From NCBI GenBank assembly GCA_012517865.1, contig JAAYUC010000033.1, positions 1-64,000 of the forward strand: a stretch of DNA of 64,000 bases, read 5' to 3'. Shown in pieces: positions 32,747 to 40,736 of the stretch. The notes below the pieces were generated by a model. That model was not told the DNA's origin, did no database searches, and was given only the letters and a program-made list of their open reading frames with translations. Positions within the stretch are counted from its first letter, which is position 1. Each line of letters opens with the position of its first letter. The DNA is from Chloroflexota bacterium. Lineage in GTDB: Bacteria; Chloroflexota; Anaerolineae; Anaerolineales; Anaerolineaceae. The position numbers were made by a program, and so were the translations under genes.

Positions 32747-35262
32747 CACTGCGCCCCCTCTCGACTGAGTATCGTATTAACCACCACCTGGGTGTGGTCA
32801 AGAGCGCGCTGGACGCCGGGAATATTAGGCAGCCGGGAAAGGCGTTTGGCCATTTCCGGGCGCAGCCGTTCAATTTCGGCCAGCAGGTCTGCTTCAGGCA
32901 TCGCGTCCAGGGTAGCCTGCATTTCATTCAGCACCCGCGCGTACTTATCGCCCTCCGCAGCGCTAATCCACTCCACGCGGAAGCGTCCAGGGGTCATGTT
33001 CATGCGTTCAAAGATGGTTTCAAGTCGCTTGGCGCGTTTGGCTCCGATGACCTGACCGGTGATGTAGTGGCAGTCCTGCTGGTGGCAGCCGGAGTAGAGC
33101 ACGGCGCCCGCCCCAAGGCGGTAAGCCTCGTAGATAAAGTCGGCATCCATGCGGGCCGAGCACATTACCTTGATGCCGCGTTCGTTGGAAGTGTATTCAA
33201 AGTGGCTGGTGCCGGCCAGGTCCGCGCCGCCGTAGGAACACCAATGGCAGCGCAGCGCGAGAATCTTCTTTTCAGGTTTGTCCGCCAAAAGCGTGCGAAT
33301 CTGGGAAAGAATTTGCGCGTCGGTGTAGTGCAGCTGCGTAATCGCGTCGTGCGGACATTCAGCCACACAGGCTCCGCAGCCGTGGCATTTGGCGGTTATG
33401 ACTTCCGCGGCTTTCCCCTGGGTGTAGTCAATTGCGCCGTATGGGCAGGAGCGTTCGCAGATGCCGCACGCTCTTCCTTGCGCGGATACGCAGCGGTCCG
33501 GCCAGACATTCGCGATGGTGGGTTCAATTTGCCAGGTTTTTGAGTGCAAAACGCGAGAGGCGCGCGCGGCTGCCGCCGAACCCTGCGCCACGCTGGCAGG
33601 AATATCCTTGGGGCCCTGGCAGGCTCCGGCAAAGAAAATGCCGTCGGTTGGGCTGTCCATCGGGCGCAGTTTGGGGTGGTATTCCATAAACCATCCGCCC
33701 GGCGACTGGGCGACATTCAGGACCGAGCTCATGTGGTTTTGGTCCGGCTGGGGCACGGCTGCCTGGTTAAGCATGACCATGTCGTATTCATGTTCTACCA
33801 CTTTGCCCAAAGCAATGTCTTCGGTGTGGATAAAGAGGTTGTGGGTCTCCGAATCTTCGGTAATCATTGCCGGCCGGCCCTGAATAAAGTGAATGCCCAT
33901 CGCGCGGGCGCGGTTATAGAATTCCTCATACCCTTTGGACGGCGTGCGGATATCCATATAGTAGATGGTCACATCAATATTGGGATACATCTGTTTGACC
34001 AACACCGCGTTTTTGATGGAATACATGCAGCAGAAATTCGAGCAGCTTTCCACAAACCGTTTATCGCGTGAGCCCACGCAGTTGATAAATGCCAGCTTCT
34101 GCGGTTTCTTACCATCGCTTGGACGGATCAGGCTTCCCGCGGTAGGACCGGCGGAATTGTTCAGCCGTTCCATTTCCATGGCGGTGATGACGTTCGGGTA
34201 GCGGTTGTACCCGTACTCCTCCATGGGGGTCGGGTCAAAGTGACTGAAACCGGTGGCCACTACAATGGCGCCGATTTCTTCTTCCACAATTTTGTCCTGC
34301 ATGCTGAAATCAATGGCTTCCAGCGGCCCGCAGGCCTCCACGCATTTGTAGCAGTGGATGCAGGCGTCCATATCAATGTTGTAAATCAGCGGGACGGATT
34401 GGCTCATCGGGATGTAGGCCGCCTTGCGGGGAGCCAGATTCATCTCAAAGTAATTCGGCACTTCAATCGGGCAGACTTTCGCGCACGCGCCGCAGCCGTT
34501 GCAGCGGTCCGCCCGGACGTATTTGGCTTTTTCGCGCAGGGTTACTTTAAAATTTCCGACGAAACCTTCAACTTTTTCAACTTCTGTGTACGCTTTTACT
34601 TCAATGAGGGGCTGACGCGCCGCGTCAACCATTTTTGGCGCGAGAATTCATATACTGCAGTCCATCGTTGGAAAGGTCTTGTTCAGCTGCGCCATGACCC
34701 CTCCAATCGTTGGTTCTTTCTCCACCAGCACCACCGGGATATTTTGTTCTGCCAAATCCAGGGCCGCGCTGATGCCAGCCACACCGCCTCCCACAACCAT
34801 GGCTTTTTTGGAGACAGGCACATTAATCATGTCCAGCGGCTGCAGGAACGACACCTTGGCAACCGCTGAGGCGGTGAGGTCTTTTGCTTTTGCCAGCGCG
34901 CCTTCACGGTCGTGACCATGCGCCCAGGTGCACTGCTCGCGGATGTTCGCCATTTCCATCAGGAATGGGTTCATGCCGGCTTCGGCTACCGCGCCGCGGA
35001 AGGTGGGTTCGTGCATCCTGACGGAACAGGCTGAAACCACCACGCGATTCAGGTTGTACTTCTTGATATCTTCTTTAATCAGGCGCTGACCGCTGTCCGC
35101 GCAGGCGTAAAGCGTGTCTGTGGCGCGCACCACGCCGGGCAGTTCTGCCGCGAAATTCACAACTTCCTTGGGAGGAATGACGCCGGCGATGTTGCTGCCG
35201 CAGTGGCAGACATATACACCGATGCGCAGTTCCTCCTCTTTTTTATTCAGTTCATCGCTCAT
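32746..35262 (-). CDS. hdrA: Selenocysteine-containing HdrA fused to MvhD (reads through TGA at 34648-34650)
   Basis: HdrA is the FAD-containing, electron-bifurcating core of heterodisulfide-reductase-type complexes. The reading frame spans 838 residues, with one in-frame TGA as codon 205. Before it are the HdrA N-terminal Fe-S region (VYVCHCGSNI, SACSVRMHE) and FAD-binding VVGGGVAGISAALDLA. Around it the protein reads PTMDCSI-U-ILAPKMVD, where U falls on the Cys of the family motif DCSxCxLxPKM. After it come CNGCGACAKVCP, CIHCYKCVEACG, CGICERSCP and CHGCGACVAECP, then a full MvhD domain (CHWCSYGGADLAG, MCSARMDADF, GCHQQDCHY). The first ATG after the TGA (34632) has no SD, which argues against two genes. 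The start overlaps the ferredoxin stop (ATGA). Confidence 0.88.
34613..34650 (-). promoter_or_regulatory. UGA selenocysteine codon and candidate bacterial SECIS hairpin in hdrA
   Basis: The UGA is at 34650-34648. Downstream on the minus strand TGACGC (34627-34622) pairs perfectly with GCGTCA (34618-34613) around a GGC loop, 26 bases after the UGA. This fits the known bacterial SECIS pattern (short stem, G in the first loop bases, 16-37 bases from UGA). A competing stem CGCGCC/GGCGCG (34642-34637 with 34621-34616) is also possible, so the fold is not unique. Confidence 0.65.
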
Positions 35263-35771
35263 CGGGGTTCCTTGGTTTTCATCGGGAACTCGAGGCTTTC
35301 TTTGATCAGTTCACGACGCGTTTTTTGTGCCTGTCGGTCCGGGTTGGTCAGGGAGAGCGCTTCTTTGGGGCACCAGATCACGCACTGCGGACCGCCTTCG
35401 ACGGTTTCGCACTGGTCGCAAATCTCTGCCAGTTTCGTGGCGGGGTTAATCGAAATGGCGCCGAAATCGCAGGCTTCGATACACCAAGCACATCCGTCGC
35501 ATTTGGTGGAGTCCACGCGGATAATGCCGCTTTCAGGGTCCTGGGTCATCGCGTCCCGCGGGCACACAATCACGCAGGGGGCGTTTTCGCAGGTGCGGCA
35601 CGCTATGGCGGATATCAGAACTTCATCTATGCGGACCACGCGGATGCGGCTGCGGTAGGAATTGTATTCCCCGGTCTTGGTGTAAGAGCACACATATTCG
35701 CACAACTGACAGCCGATACACGCGGCAGGATCACAAACAATGTATTCGAACTTGGAAGTAGAAGTCGCCAT
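35259..35771 (-). CDS. Four-cluster ferredoxin subunit (HycB/AOR-partner type)
   Basis: A 170-residue electron-transfer protein with four [4Fe-4S] motifs in the DmsB/HycB arrangement: CIGCQLCEYVC, CRTCENAPCVIVCP, CDGCAWCIEACD and CDQCETVEGGPQCVIWCP. It has no signal peptide. Genes of this type sit next to tungsten AORs, including benzoyl-CoA reductase BamB-BamC pairs, and receive their electrons. AAGGAG precedes the ATG. It lies 8 bases after the AOR stop and overlaps hdrA by 4 bases, so it probably bridges the AOR and HdrA. Confidence 0.9.
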   Translation of the reverse strand: MATSTSKFEYIVCDPAACIGCQLCEYVCSYTKTGEYNSYRSRIRVVRIDEVLISAIACRTCENAPCVIVCPRDAMTQDPESGIIRVDSTKCDGCAWCIEACDFGAISINPATKLAEICDQCETVEGGPQCVIWCPKEALSLTNPDRQAQKTRRELIKESLEFPMKTKEPR

Positions 35772-35779
35772 TTTTCTCC

Positions 35780-37666
35780 TTAAACACCGATTTGTTCAGC
35801 TACATCAGGCATACCCAATTTGATGAGCAAATCCTTGGGAATCAAACCTTCTTTGGTCCAACCCTTGGCCTGGTAGTAAAGATCCTTGAGATAGGCCAGT
35901 TCTTCGTCACTGATGGTATAACCGGCAGACGCGCCTTTGGTAAAGGGCTCATGTTTCCAGCGCCACGGCAGGTCATCGTCGGCTGTCGTCCATCCTTCGC
36001 GGATGTTGAAGGCCTTCTTGATGGTGTGCGCGCGGATGCCAATCAGGTCCACGTCATCATAACCGTAATTCCAACCGGTAGTCGCGTTGATGAGCTGCGC
36101 GATAGCCGGCCATGCGCCAGCGCGGTCGGCCTTGCCTGTGAAGCAGCGCCGGATGAACTTGCACAGCGGCAGCGTGTCGTAGACGGCAGCGTATTCTTCC
36201 GATTCTGCGGCAACCTTACCGCGCGTTTCATCGATGGTGAAGCGGTTGACTTCGCCCTTGATATCCGGGTCGTATGCGGCAGAACGATTGTGGCAGCCGC
36301 CGCGTGTGCCTACCGCCAGACCTACCGAGAAGGTCTTGAGACCGCGGGCATCATAGCCTGGGCACTCCAGCCCTTTAATGTTCATCGCCCATTTCCAGGA
36401 TTCAGTGCCGCGCTCCGCGTCAATCTTCTTGCTGGCGATGCGCGTACCTTCCGCGAGCAGGTCCCCTATGCCTTCGCGGTCGCGAATCATTTTGGCAACT
36501 GCCACGGCGCCTTCGCCGTTGCCGAAGTTCAATTCAATTCCTTCGGGGAATTCTTTGCAGGCGAAATCTTCCTTCTTAAGGACGCCTTTTTCGTAGCATT
36601 CCATCGCGTAGGAGATGCTGACGCCCATACTCATGCTGTCCATGCCGTCGTGGTCGGCAATTTCCAGCAGTTTAATGCTGGCGCGCAGGTCGGAGATACC
36701 CAGATTGGAACTGTTCGCCTGCAGGCTTTCGTATTCAACGCCGGTCATCGCGCCCGCAAACGGCCCTGTTTTGACGATGGACATCTGTTCGCAGGCAATC
36801 GGGCACTGCGCGCAGGCAATCACTTTCACCTTGTGGTGCGCGTCCAGGTACTCCCCGCTGATCAGATTGATATGCTCAAAGGTTCCATCCTGGAAGTTGC
36901 GGGTCGGGAGCAGACCGATTTTATCCATGTTGAGCATGTTGGTGGCCGTGCCGTAAATGCGGTACTTTTCGGTATCCTTACCCTGCGCTTCTTTGGAAAT
37001 ATGGAAGGACATCTCCATCAATTTTTTGGGGTCAGCAACCGTCACGCCTTTGGTACCGCGCACAGAAACAGCCTTAAGTTTCTTGGAACCCCAAACAGCG
37101 CCGTGACCGGTGCGGCCGGCCTGACGTCCATCATTGGTGACGTTGGCATAGCGAATCATGCGCTCGCCGCAAACGCCGATGGTACAGGAACGCACCTGTT
37201 CATCGCCCAGCTTTTCACGAATGGCTTCTTCGGTTTCGTAAGTGCCCTTGCCGAGCAAATAAGTCGCGTCCAGAAAATCCACGCGGTCGTCATCGATGAA
37301 AACGTTCACCCAGGTGTCACTGCTGTTGTGCAGCACAACGCCGTCCCAGCCCGCGCGTTTCAAGGCAATCGAGAACCAGCTGCCAGAAAGGCTGTCGCCA
37401 AGGAAGCCTGTGAGAGGGGATTTGGAGGCAAGGCCAAATTTTCCGCCGACTGGCACGGGCGTTCCGGCGAATATGCCGTTGGCGATACAGATGGGGTTTT
37501 CAGGGGCGTAGGCGTCGCAGCCCGGCTTGATGTTTTCCCAACATAAGCGGCTGGCCATCGAAACCCCGCCAATCCACAACTTGTACCATTCTTCCGGCTT
37601 CTCTTCTACGCGGGTCTTCCTGGTTTTCAGGTCGATGTGCAAGATTTTTCCACTGTAACCTTTCAT
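35780..37666 (-). CDS. aor: Tungsten-dependent aldehyde:ferredoxin oxidoreductase family protein
   Basis: A 628-residue AOR-family enzyme. Family features are the N-terminal GYSGKILHIDL, the tungstopterin region (GRTGHGAVWGSKKLKAV, GVEYESLQANSSNLGI, KGLECPGYDARG, VGTRGGCHNRS) and the [4Fe-4S] ligands C285, C288, C292 plus a later Cys near LPLCKFI. The family oxidises aldehydes to acids, may reduce acids with low-potential electrons, and includes BamB of class II benzoyl-CoA reductase. I cannot assign the substrate. It is first in a nine-gene operon with HdrA and Flx subunits, so its electrons probably pass through a bifurcating flavin. SD GGGAG lies 7 bases before ATG. Confidence 0.93.
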   Translation of the reverse strand: MKGYSGKILHIDLKTRKTRVEEKPEEWYKLWIGGVSMASRLCWENIKPGCDAYAPENPICIANGIFAGTPVPVGGKFGLASKSPLTGFLGDSLSGSWFSIALKRAGWDGVVLHNSSDTWVNVFIDDDRVDFLDATYLLGKGTYETEEAIREKLGDEQVRSCTIGVCGERMIRYANVTNDGRQAGRTGHGAVWGSKKLKAVSVRGTKGVTVADPKKLMEMSFHISKEAQGKDTEKYRIYGTATNMLNMDKIGLLPTRNFQDGTFEHINLISGEYLDAHHKVKVIACAQCPIACEQMSIVKTGPFAGAMTGVEYESLQANSSNLGISDLRASIKLLEIADHDGMDSMSMGVSISYAMECYEKGVLKKEDFACKEFPEGIELNFGNGEGAVAVAKMIRDREGIGDLLAEGTRIASKKIDAERGTESWKWAMNIKGLECPGYDARGLKTFSVGLAVGTRGGCHNRSAAYDPDIKGEVNRFTIDETRGKVAAESEEYAAVYDTLPLCKFIRRCFTGKADRAGAWPAIAQLINATTGWNYGYDDVDLIGIRAHTIKKAFNIREGWTTADDDLPWRWKHEPFTKGASAGYTISDEELAYLKDLYYQAKGWTKEGLIPKDLLIKLGMPDVAEQIGV

Positions 37667-37931
37667 ATCAGCTCCCTTAACTTAATTTTCGCTAAACCAT
37701 TAATTCGATGGACTAAAGTCTGATTTCTGTTCAGTTTTCTTCCTTGCTTGGATTCCGGAACTCAATTCAAAAAAATCCTTTGGCAGTGTTTTCGGATTTA
37801 TTATACTCTTAGTCGAAAATCTGTGGGAATTATTCTCATTTTTCCTGCGTCCTTGGCTGCTGATATTCTCAACAGAGTTGGAAACGCTCCCAGTCCGGGT
37901 ATTTCTCACCCTCACTAAATGCTGCTGCCGT
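37667..37931 (-). promoter_or_regulatory. AOR operon upstream region with a putative -10 box
   Basis: This is a gene-free stretch of AT-rich sequence. A perfect TATAAT on the minus strand (37800-37805) lies about 134 bases before the AOR ATG, without a convincing -35. I looked for a Moco/Tuco-type riboswitch and saw no recognisable motif. A 71-codon frame at 37700-37915 overlaps the promoter and has no family resemblance, so I do not call it a gene. Confidence 0.4.
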
Positions 37932-37968
37932 AAAAAAATATGAAGCCCCAGGGTGCGGGGGCTTCATA
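37932..37968 (-). terminator. Terminator of the sigma-54-controlled TPR/protease operon
   Basis: On the minus strand an 11-bp stem (TATGAAGCCCC/GGGGCTTCATA, 8-base loop) is followed by seven Ts, 50 bases after the stop of the C25 protease gene. It isolates that operon from the AOR operon. Confidence 0.9.
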
Positions 37969-38018
37969 GCGGAGGGGAAAACTGGATGCTAAGCCAGAGT
38001 TTTCTGAATCCAACGGCC

Positions 38019-40736
38019 TCATTTGGAGAGGCTCAACTTTATCATTTCACCTTTCTGGTCAAAGGTCATGCGAGCGTAGTGGTCGTGCGGTTTTTTCTCA
38101 AATTCCACGCTCTTGCGGAGGGTGACCACGTACCGCTCGCTGCCTTCGAGATAATGCTTGCGAGATTTGCGGTCCCGTACACCGGCAGTATCCAGCGAAA
38201 AGTTAGTCAGCTGTGGATTGATGGCCACAGTGGCGTTATCCAAACCCGGCAGGTACGCGCTGATGACTTTCTTGACGTTCTCAAGGATTTCGTCCGGCAT
38301 TTCTTCGGGGGAAACAACCATTTCTTCGTGCGAATCACTGATGGTTTTGATTACCAGGGTTTTGGTCGGGCGCAGCAAAGGCTTGGGGATGCTTCTGAGG
38401 CTTTCTTTGCTTGCCAGCGGGTCGCCGTACAGGACAAATGATAGGATAGTCTTCTGGTCTTCGCCGTCCAGGTAGCCCTGCGTTTGCGTCATGTGGCTGG
38501 CCAGCGCCAGCTTAGCGCGCATCAGCGCGTATCCGACGGGAACGCCGTTTTGAATATGCGTCCAGACACTGTGCGCCAGCAGGTCAGCGCCGACAAGGGG
38601 CTTGTTGACGGAGCCGTAGGCAATGCAGGTGCTGCCGATGAAGGAACGGCTGCCTGTGGCAAGAAAGTTCATTGCCATGCTTTCCCGGGCTGTCTTTTCC
38701 AGGATGTTCGCGCCGTAGCAGGCCTCGCTCAGGACAATATCTGGCGCGGGAGTGTCTGCGCTGAACAGTTCCGGGACAACAGCCACCGGATATTCAGGGC
38801 TGTTCAGGCGGCGGGTGAAATCGCTCTGTCCGAACCACTCGCGCGAGTCTTTCAGTCCGTGCAGATTGAAATACGCGAATTTCGGATTGGATTTTTGCTT
38901 GCTCAACAAACTGGAGGTATCCACCGGAGGCGAAGATTTAATTCTGTCCCCGCGGTCAATCACGCTGAAAACCTCCGTGCTGGGAATTTTCCAGACTTCA
39001 GCACAATAGCCCAGCTGCTCGCTGCGTTTGAGGTTTTGAACCGCCGCATTCAGGGTTTCGCGCAGATTGAAGAGCCAGTTTTCGAACACGGTTCCCGAGA
39101 TGAAGGTTTTTGCCTTAAGTTTGAGGGCATATTCGTTGTTCAGGTAGCGCAGCTGTTCAATAAGATATACCGGGTCACTGCCGGCTTCATCGGGGATGCG
39201 GCCAACAGGCCACTGCGGAATGAAGTAATTGTCATCCACCGTAGCGTAGGGATTGTCGGAGGGGACGTAATTATCCGCGTCATCCGTGGGGTTGGGCAGC
39301 TGGTGGAAGGGGACGATATCGTTGCCGCCAATGATGAGCAGCGTGCCAATCATCTCTCCTTTCGCCGCCAATTGTTTGTCAAGGTCTGCCAGAGCCAGCT
39401 TCAGTTTCCAGGCGTCGTTTGCCAGGCTGGGCGTGAGGCCCAAATCATTGGCAATCCGCGGGTCATCCGGCACAAAAACCACACTGTTCCAGCCCGGCAG
39501 CGCGGTGATTTTGATGGAGAGGTCTTGCATGGCATCGATGATGACGTTGGCAGTGTTGGCTCCATACTTGTTTGTGAGAGCCGTCCGGGAGGTCATCAGC
39601 ACATAATTTGGGAAGCGCGCGTCGGCAGTGGTCAGCTCGGTTTTGCGCATCGTTTTGGCAAGTTTGTCAAATTCCGCCTGGATTTCGTTCAGCGAGTCTA
39701 CCGTTTCATTGCGGGCTTTGGTATTTTTCTCATCTCCAAAGTCCGGCGACTTGGAGAGTAAGAAGGCCTCGGGCGGAACTTCGGAGTAATCCACCTGTTC
39801 GGTGTTGGCAAATTCGGATACCTTACGGGGAACCGTGGGGCTGGCGGAAGGTGCTGCCTGCGGCGGCGCGGCATGCTGCGCCGCAGCGGCTGGTTCTGCC
39901 ACGGTTTCTGAAGCCATTCCTGCGCCAGGTGTCGCGAGAGCGTTCCAACCCAGTTCAACCGCGATGGAGGCGGGGATGGGCAAATCAAAATAGACTTTCA
40001 GGTCTTCCGGCCAGATTGGCTTGAAGGCATGGTCAGCGCCCAGCAGTCGGTTTGCGACCTGCCCGCTGACATCATGCGCCGCGCTCCAATGAAGCTTTTC
40101 GACGCCGCGGGCATCCTCGCCCTGCTGCATATCTGCCAGAGCGGAAAGAAGTTTAATCTGGATGCAATCCGGCCAGCGGTTTCCATAAATACCGGCTAAG
40201 GTATCCAGCAGAGTCATGTTCCCATTTTTATGAATGATTTGCATGTGCAGGATGGCAGGCAGCGGCAGGCTGGGGTTGTGGGCAAGCGCCTGTAAAATCG
40301 CTTTTTCCGCCGCCCCCTGGTCGCCAGCCTCAAAAGCCCGGCGCGCATTCATTAAAGGCGCGAACCATTTCGCGGTGGGAGGAACCGGCGCGGGATTGCG
40401 TTTAAGGTACGCGAGGGAGGAATGATATTCAACATCGATGGACTCCCCGTTAACCAATTGGCTGAGCAGGCTCATGGCTTCCGGGAATTCCGGGTCATAA
40501 GCAATCACCTTTTGCAGGTTGCTGACTGCCATATCACCGTCCCCAAGCTCCGCCAGAATGGCAGCGTAGATATAATTCACCAGCAAATCGCCGGGGTAGC
40601 TTGCCAGCCAGATAAGGCACGCCTGGCGAACAAACTGCAGTTCGCGTTTGTTCATCGCGGTTTGCACAAGCGTAAGAAATTTTCCGCGCCTGACAATCAT
40701 TGCTTCGTCATTTTTGGTAACGCGATAAGGTATCAT
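38019..40736 (-). CDS. TPR protein with a gingipain-type (C25, caspase-fold) protease domain, cytosolic
   Basis: A 905-residue protein without a signal peptide. Residues about 15-250 contain TPR-like helical repeats. An Ala/Pro-rich linker covers about 270-310. Residues about 370-790 match a C25 peptidase: LLIIGGNDIVPF, the gingipain-type SDNPYATVDDNYFIP with VGRIP, then the catalytic His626 (AYFNLHG) and Cys673 (LSEACYGA), and further on a typical GDP motif (VLYGDPLA). Gingipains are secreted, but this homologue looks intracellular, closer in design to bacterial caspase-like or TPR-CHAT effectors. ATG overlaps the stop of the giant TPR gene (ATGA), so the two are translationally coupled. Target and trigger are unknown. 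Confidence 0.85.
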   Translation of the reverse strand: MIPYRVTKNDEAMIVRRGKFLTLVQTAMNKRELQFVRQACLIWLASYPGDLLVNYIYAAILAELGDGDMAVSNLQKVIAYDPEFPEAMSLLSQLVNGESIDVEYHSSLAYLKRNPAPVPPTAKWFAPLMNARRAFEAGDQGAAEKAILQALAHNPSLPLPAILHMQIIHKNGNMTLLDTLAGIYGNRWPDCIQIKLLSALADMQQGEDARGVEKLHWSAAHDVSGQVANRLLGADHAFKPIWPEDLKVYFDLPIPASIAVELGWNALATPGAGMASETVAEPAAAAQHAAPPQAAPSASPTVPRKVSEFANTEQVDYSEVPPEAFLLSKSPDFGDEKNTKARNETVDSLNEIQAEFDKLAKTMRKTELTTADARFPNYVLMTSRTALTNKYGANTANVIIDAMQDLSIKITALPGWNSVVFVPDDPRIANDLGLTPSLANDAWKLKLALADLDKQLAAKGEMIGTLLIIGGNDIVPFHQLPNPTDDADNYVPSDNPYATVDDNYFIPQWPVGRIPDEAGSDPVYLIEQLRYLNNEYALKLKAKTFISGTVFENWLFNLRETLNAAVQNLKRSEQLGYCAEVWKIPSTEVFSVIDRGDRIKSSPPVDTSSLLSKQKSNPKFAYFNLHGLKDSREWFGQSDFTRRLNSPEYPVAVVPELFSADTPAPDIVLSEACYGANILEKTARESMAMNFLATGSRSFIGSTCIAYGSVNKPLVGADLLAHSVWTHIQNGVPVGYALMRAKLALASHMTQTQGYLDGEDQKTILSFVLYGDPLASKESLRSIPKPLLRPTKTLVIKTISDSHEEMVVSPEEMPDEILENVKKVISAYLPGLDNATVAINPQLTNFSLDTAGVRDRKSRKHYLEGSERYVVTLRKSVEFEKKPHDHYARMTFDQKGEMIKLSLSK

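Noticed and set aside
32794..33543. Long plus-strand frames opposite hdrA, the NuoF genes, AOR and the TPR genes (for example 10618-12114 and 35792-37546)
   Set aside because: They are antisense shadows of well-supported coding regions, caused by GC-rich third positions, and show no protein-family features.
34648..34650. Two separate genes (HdrA N-terminal half and HdrA C-terminal half)
   Set aside because: The frame is continuous, the family motif is rebuilt with Sec/Cys at the TGA, and the putative second start has no ribosome-binding site.
37700..37915. 71-codon minus-strand frame upstream of the AOR gene
   Set aside because: It spans the probable AOR promoter, is low-complexity and basic, has no family resemblance and no good SD.
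38019..40736. CHAT-domain protease of the type III-E CRISPR (TPR-CHAT) kind
   Set aside because: The SDNPYATVDDNYFIP and VGRIP segments and the His/Cys context fit C25 gingipain-type peptidases better, and there is no CRISPR array or gRAMP gene.
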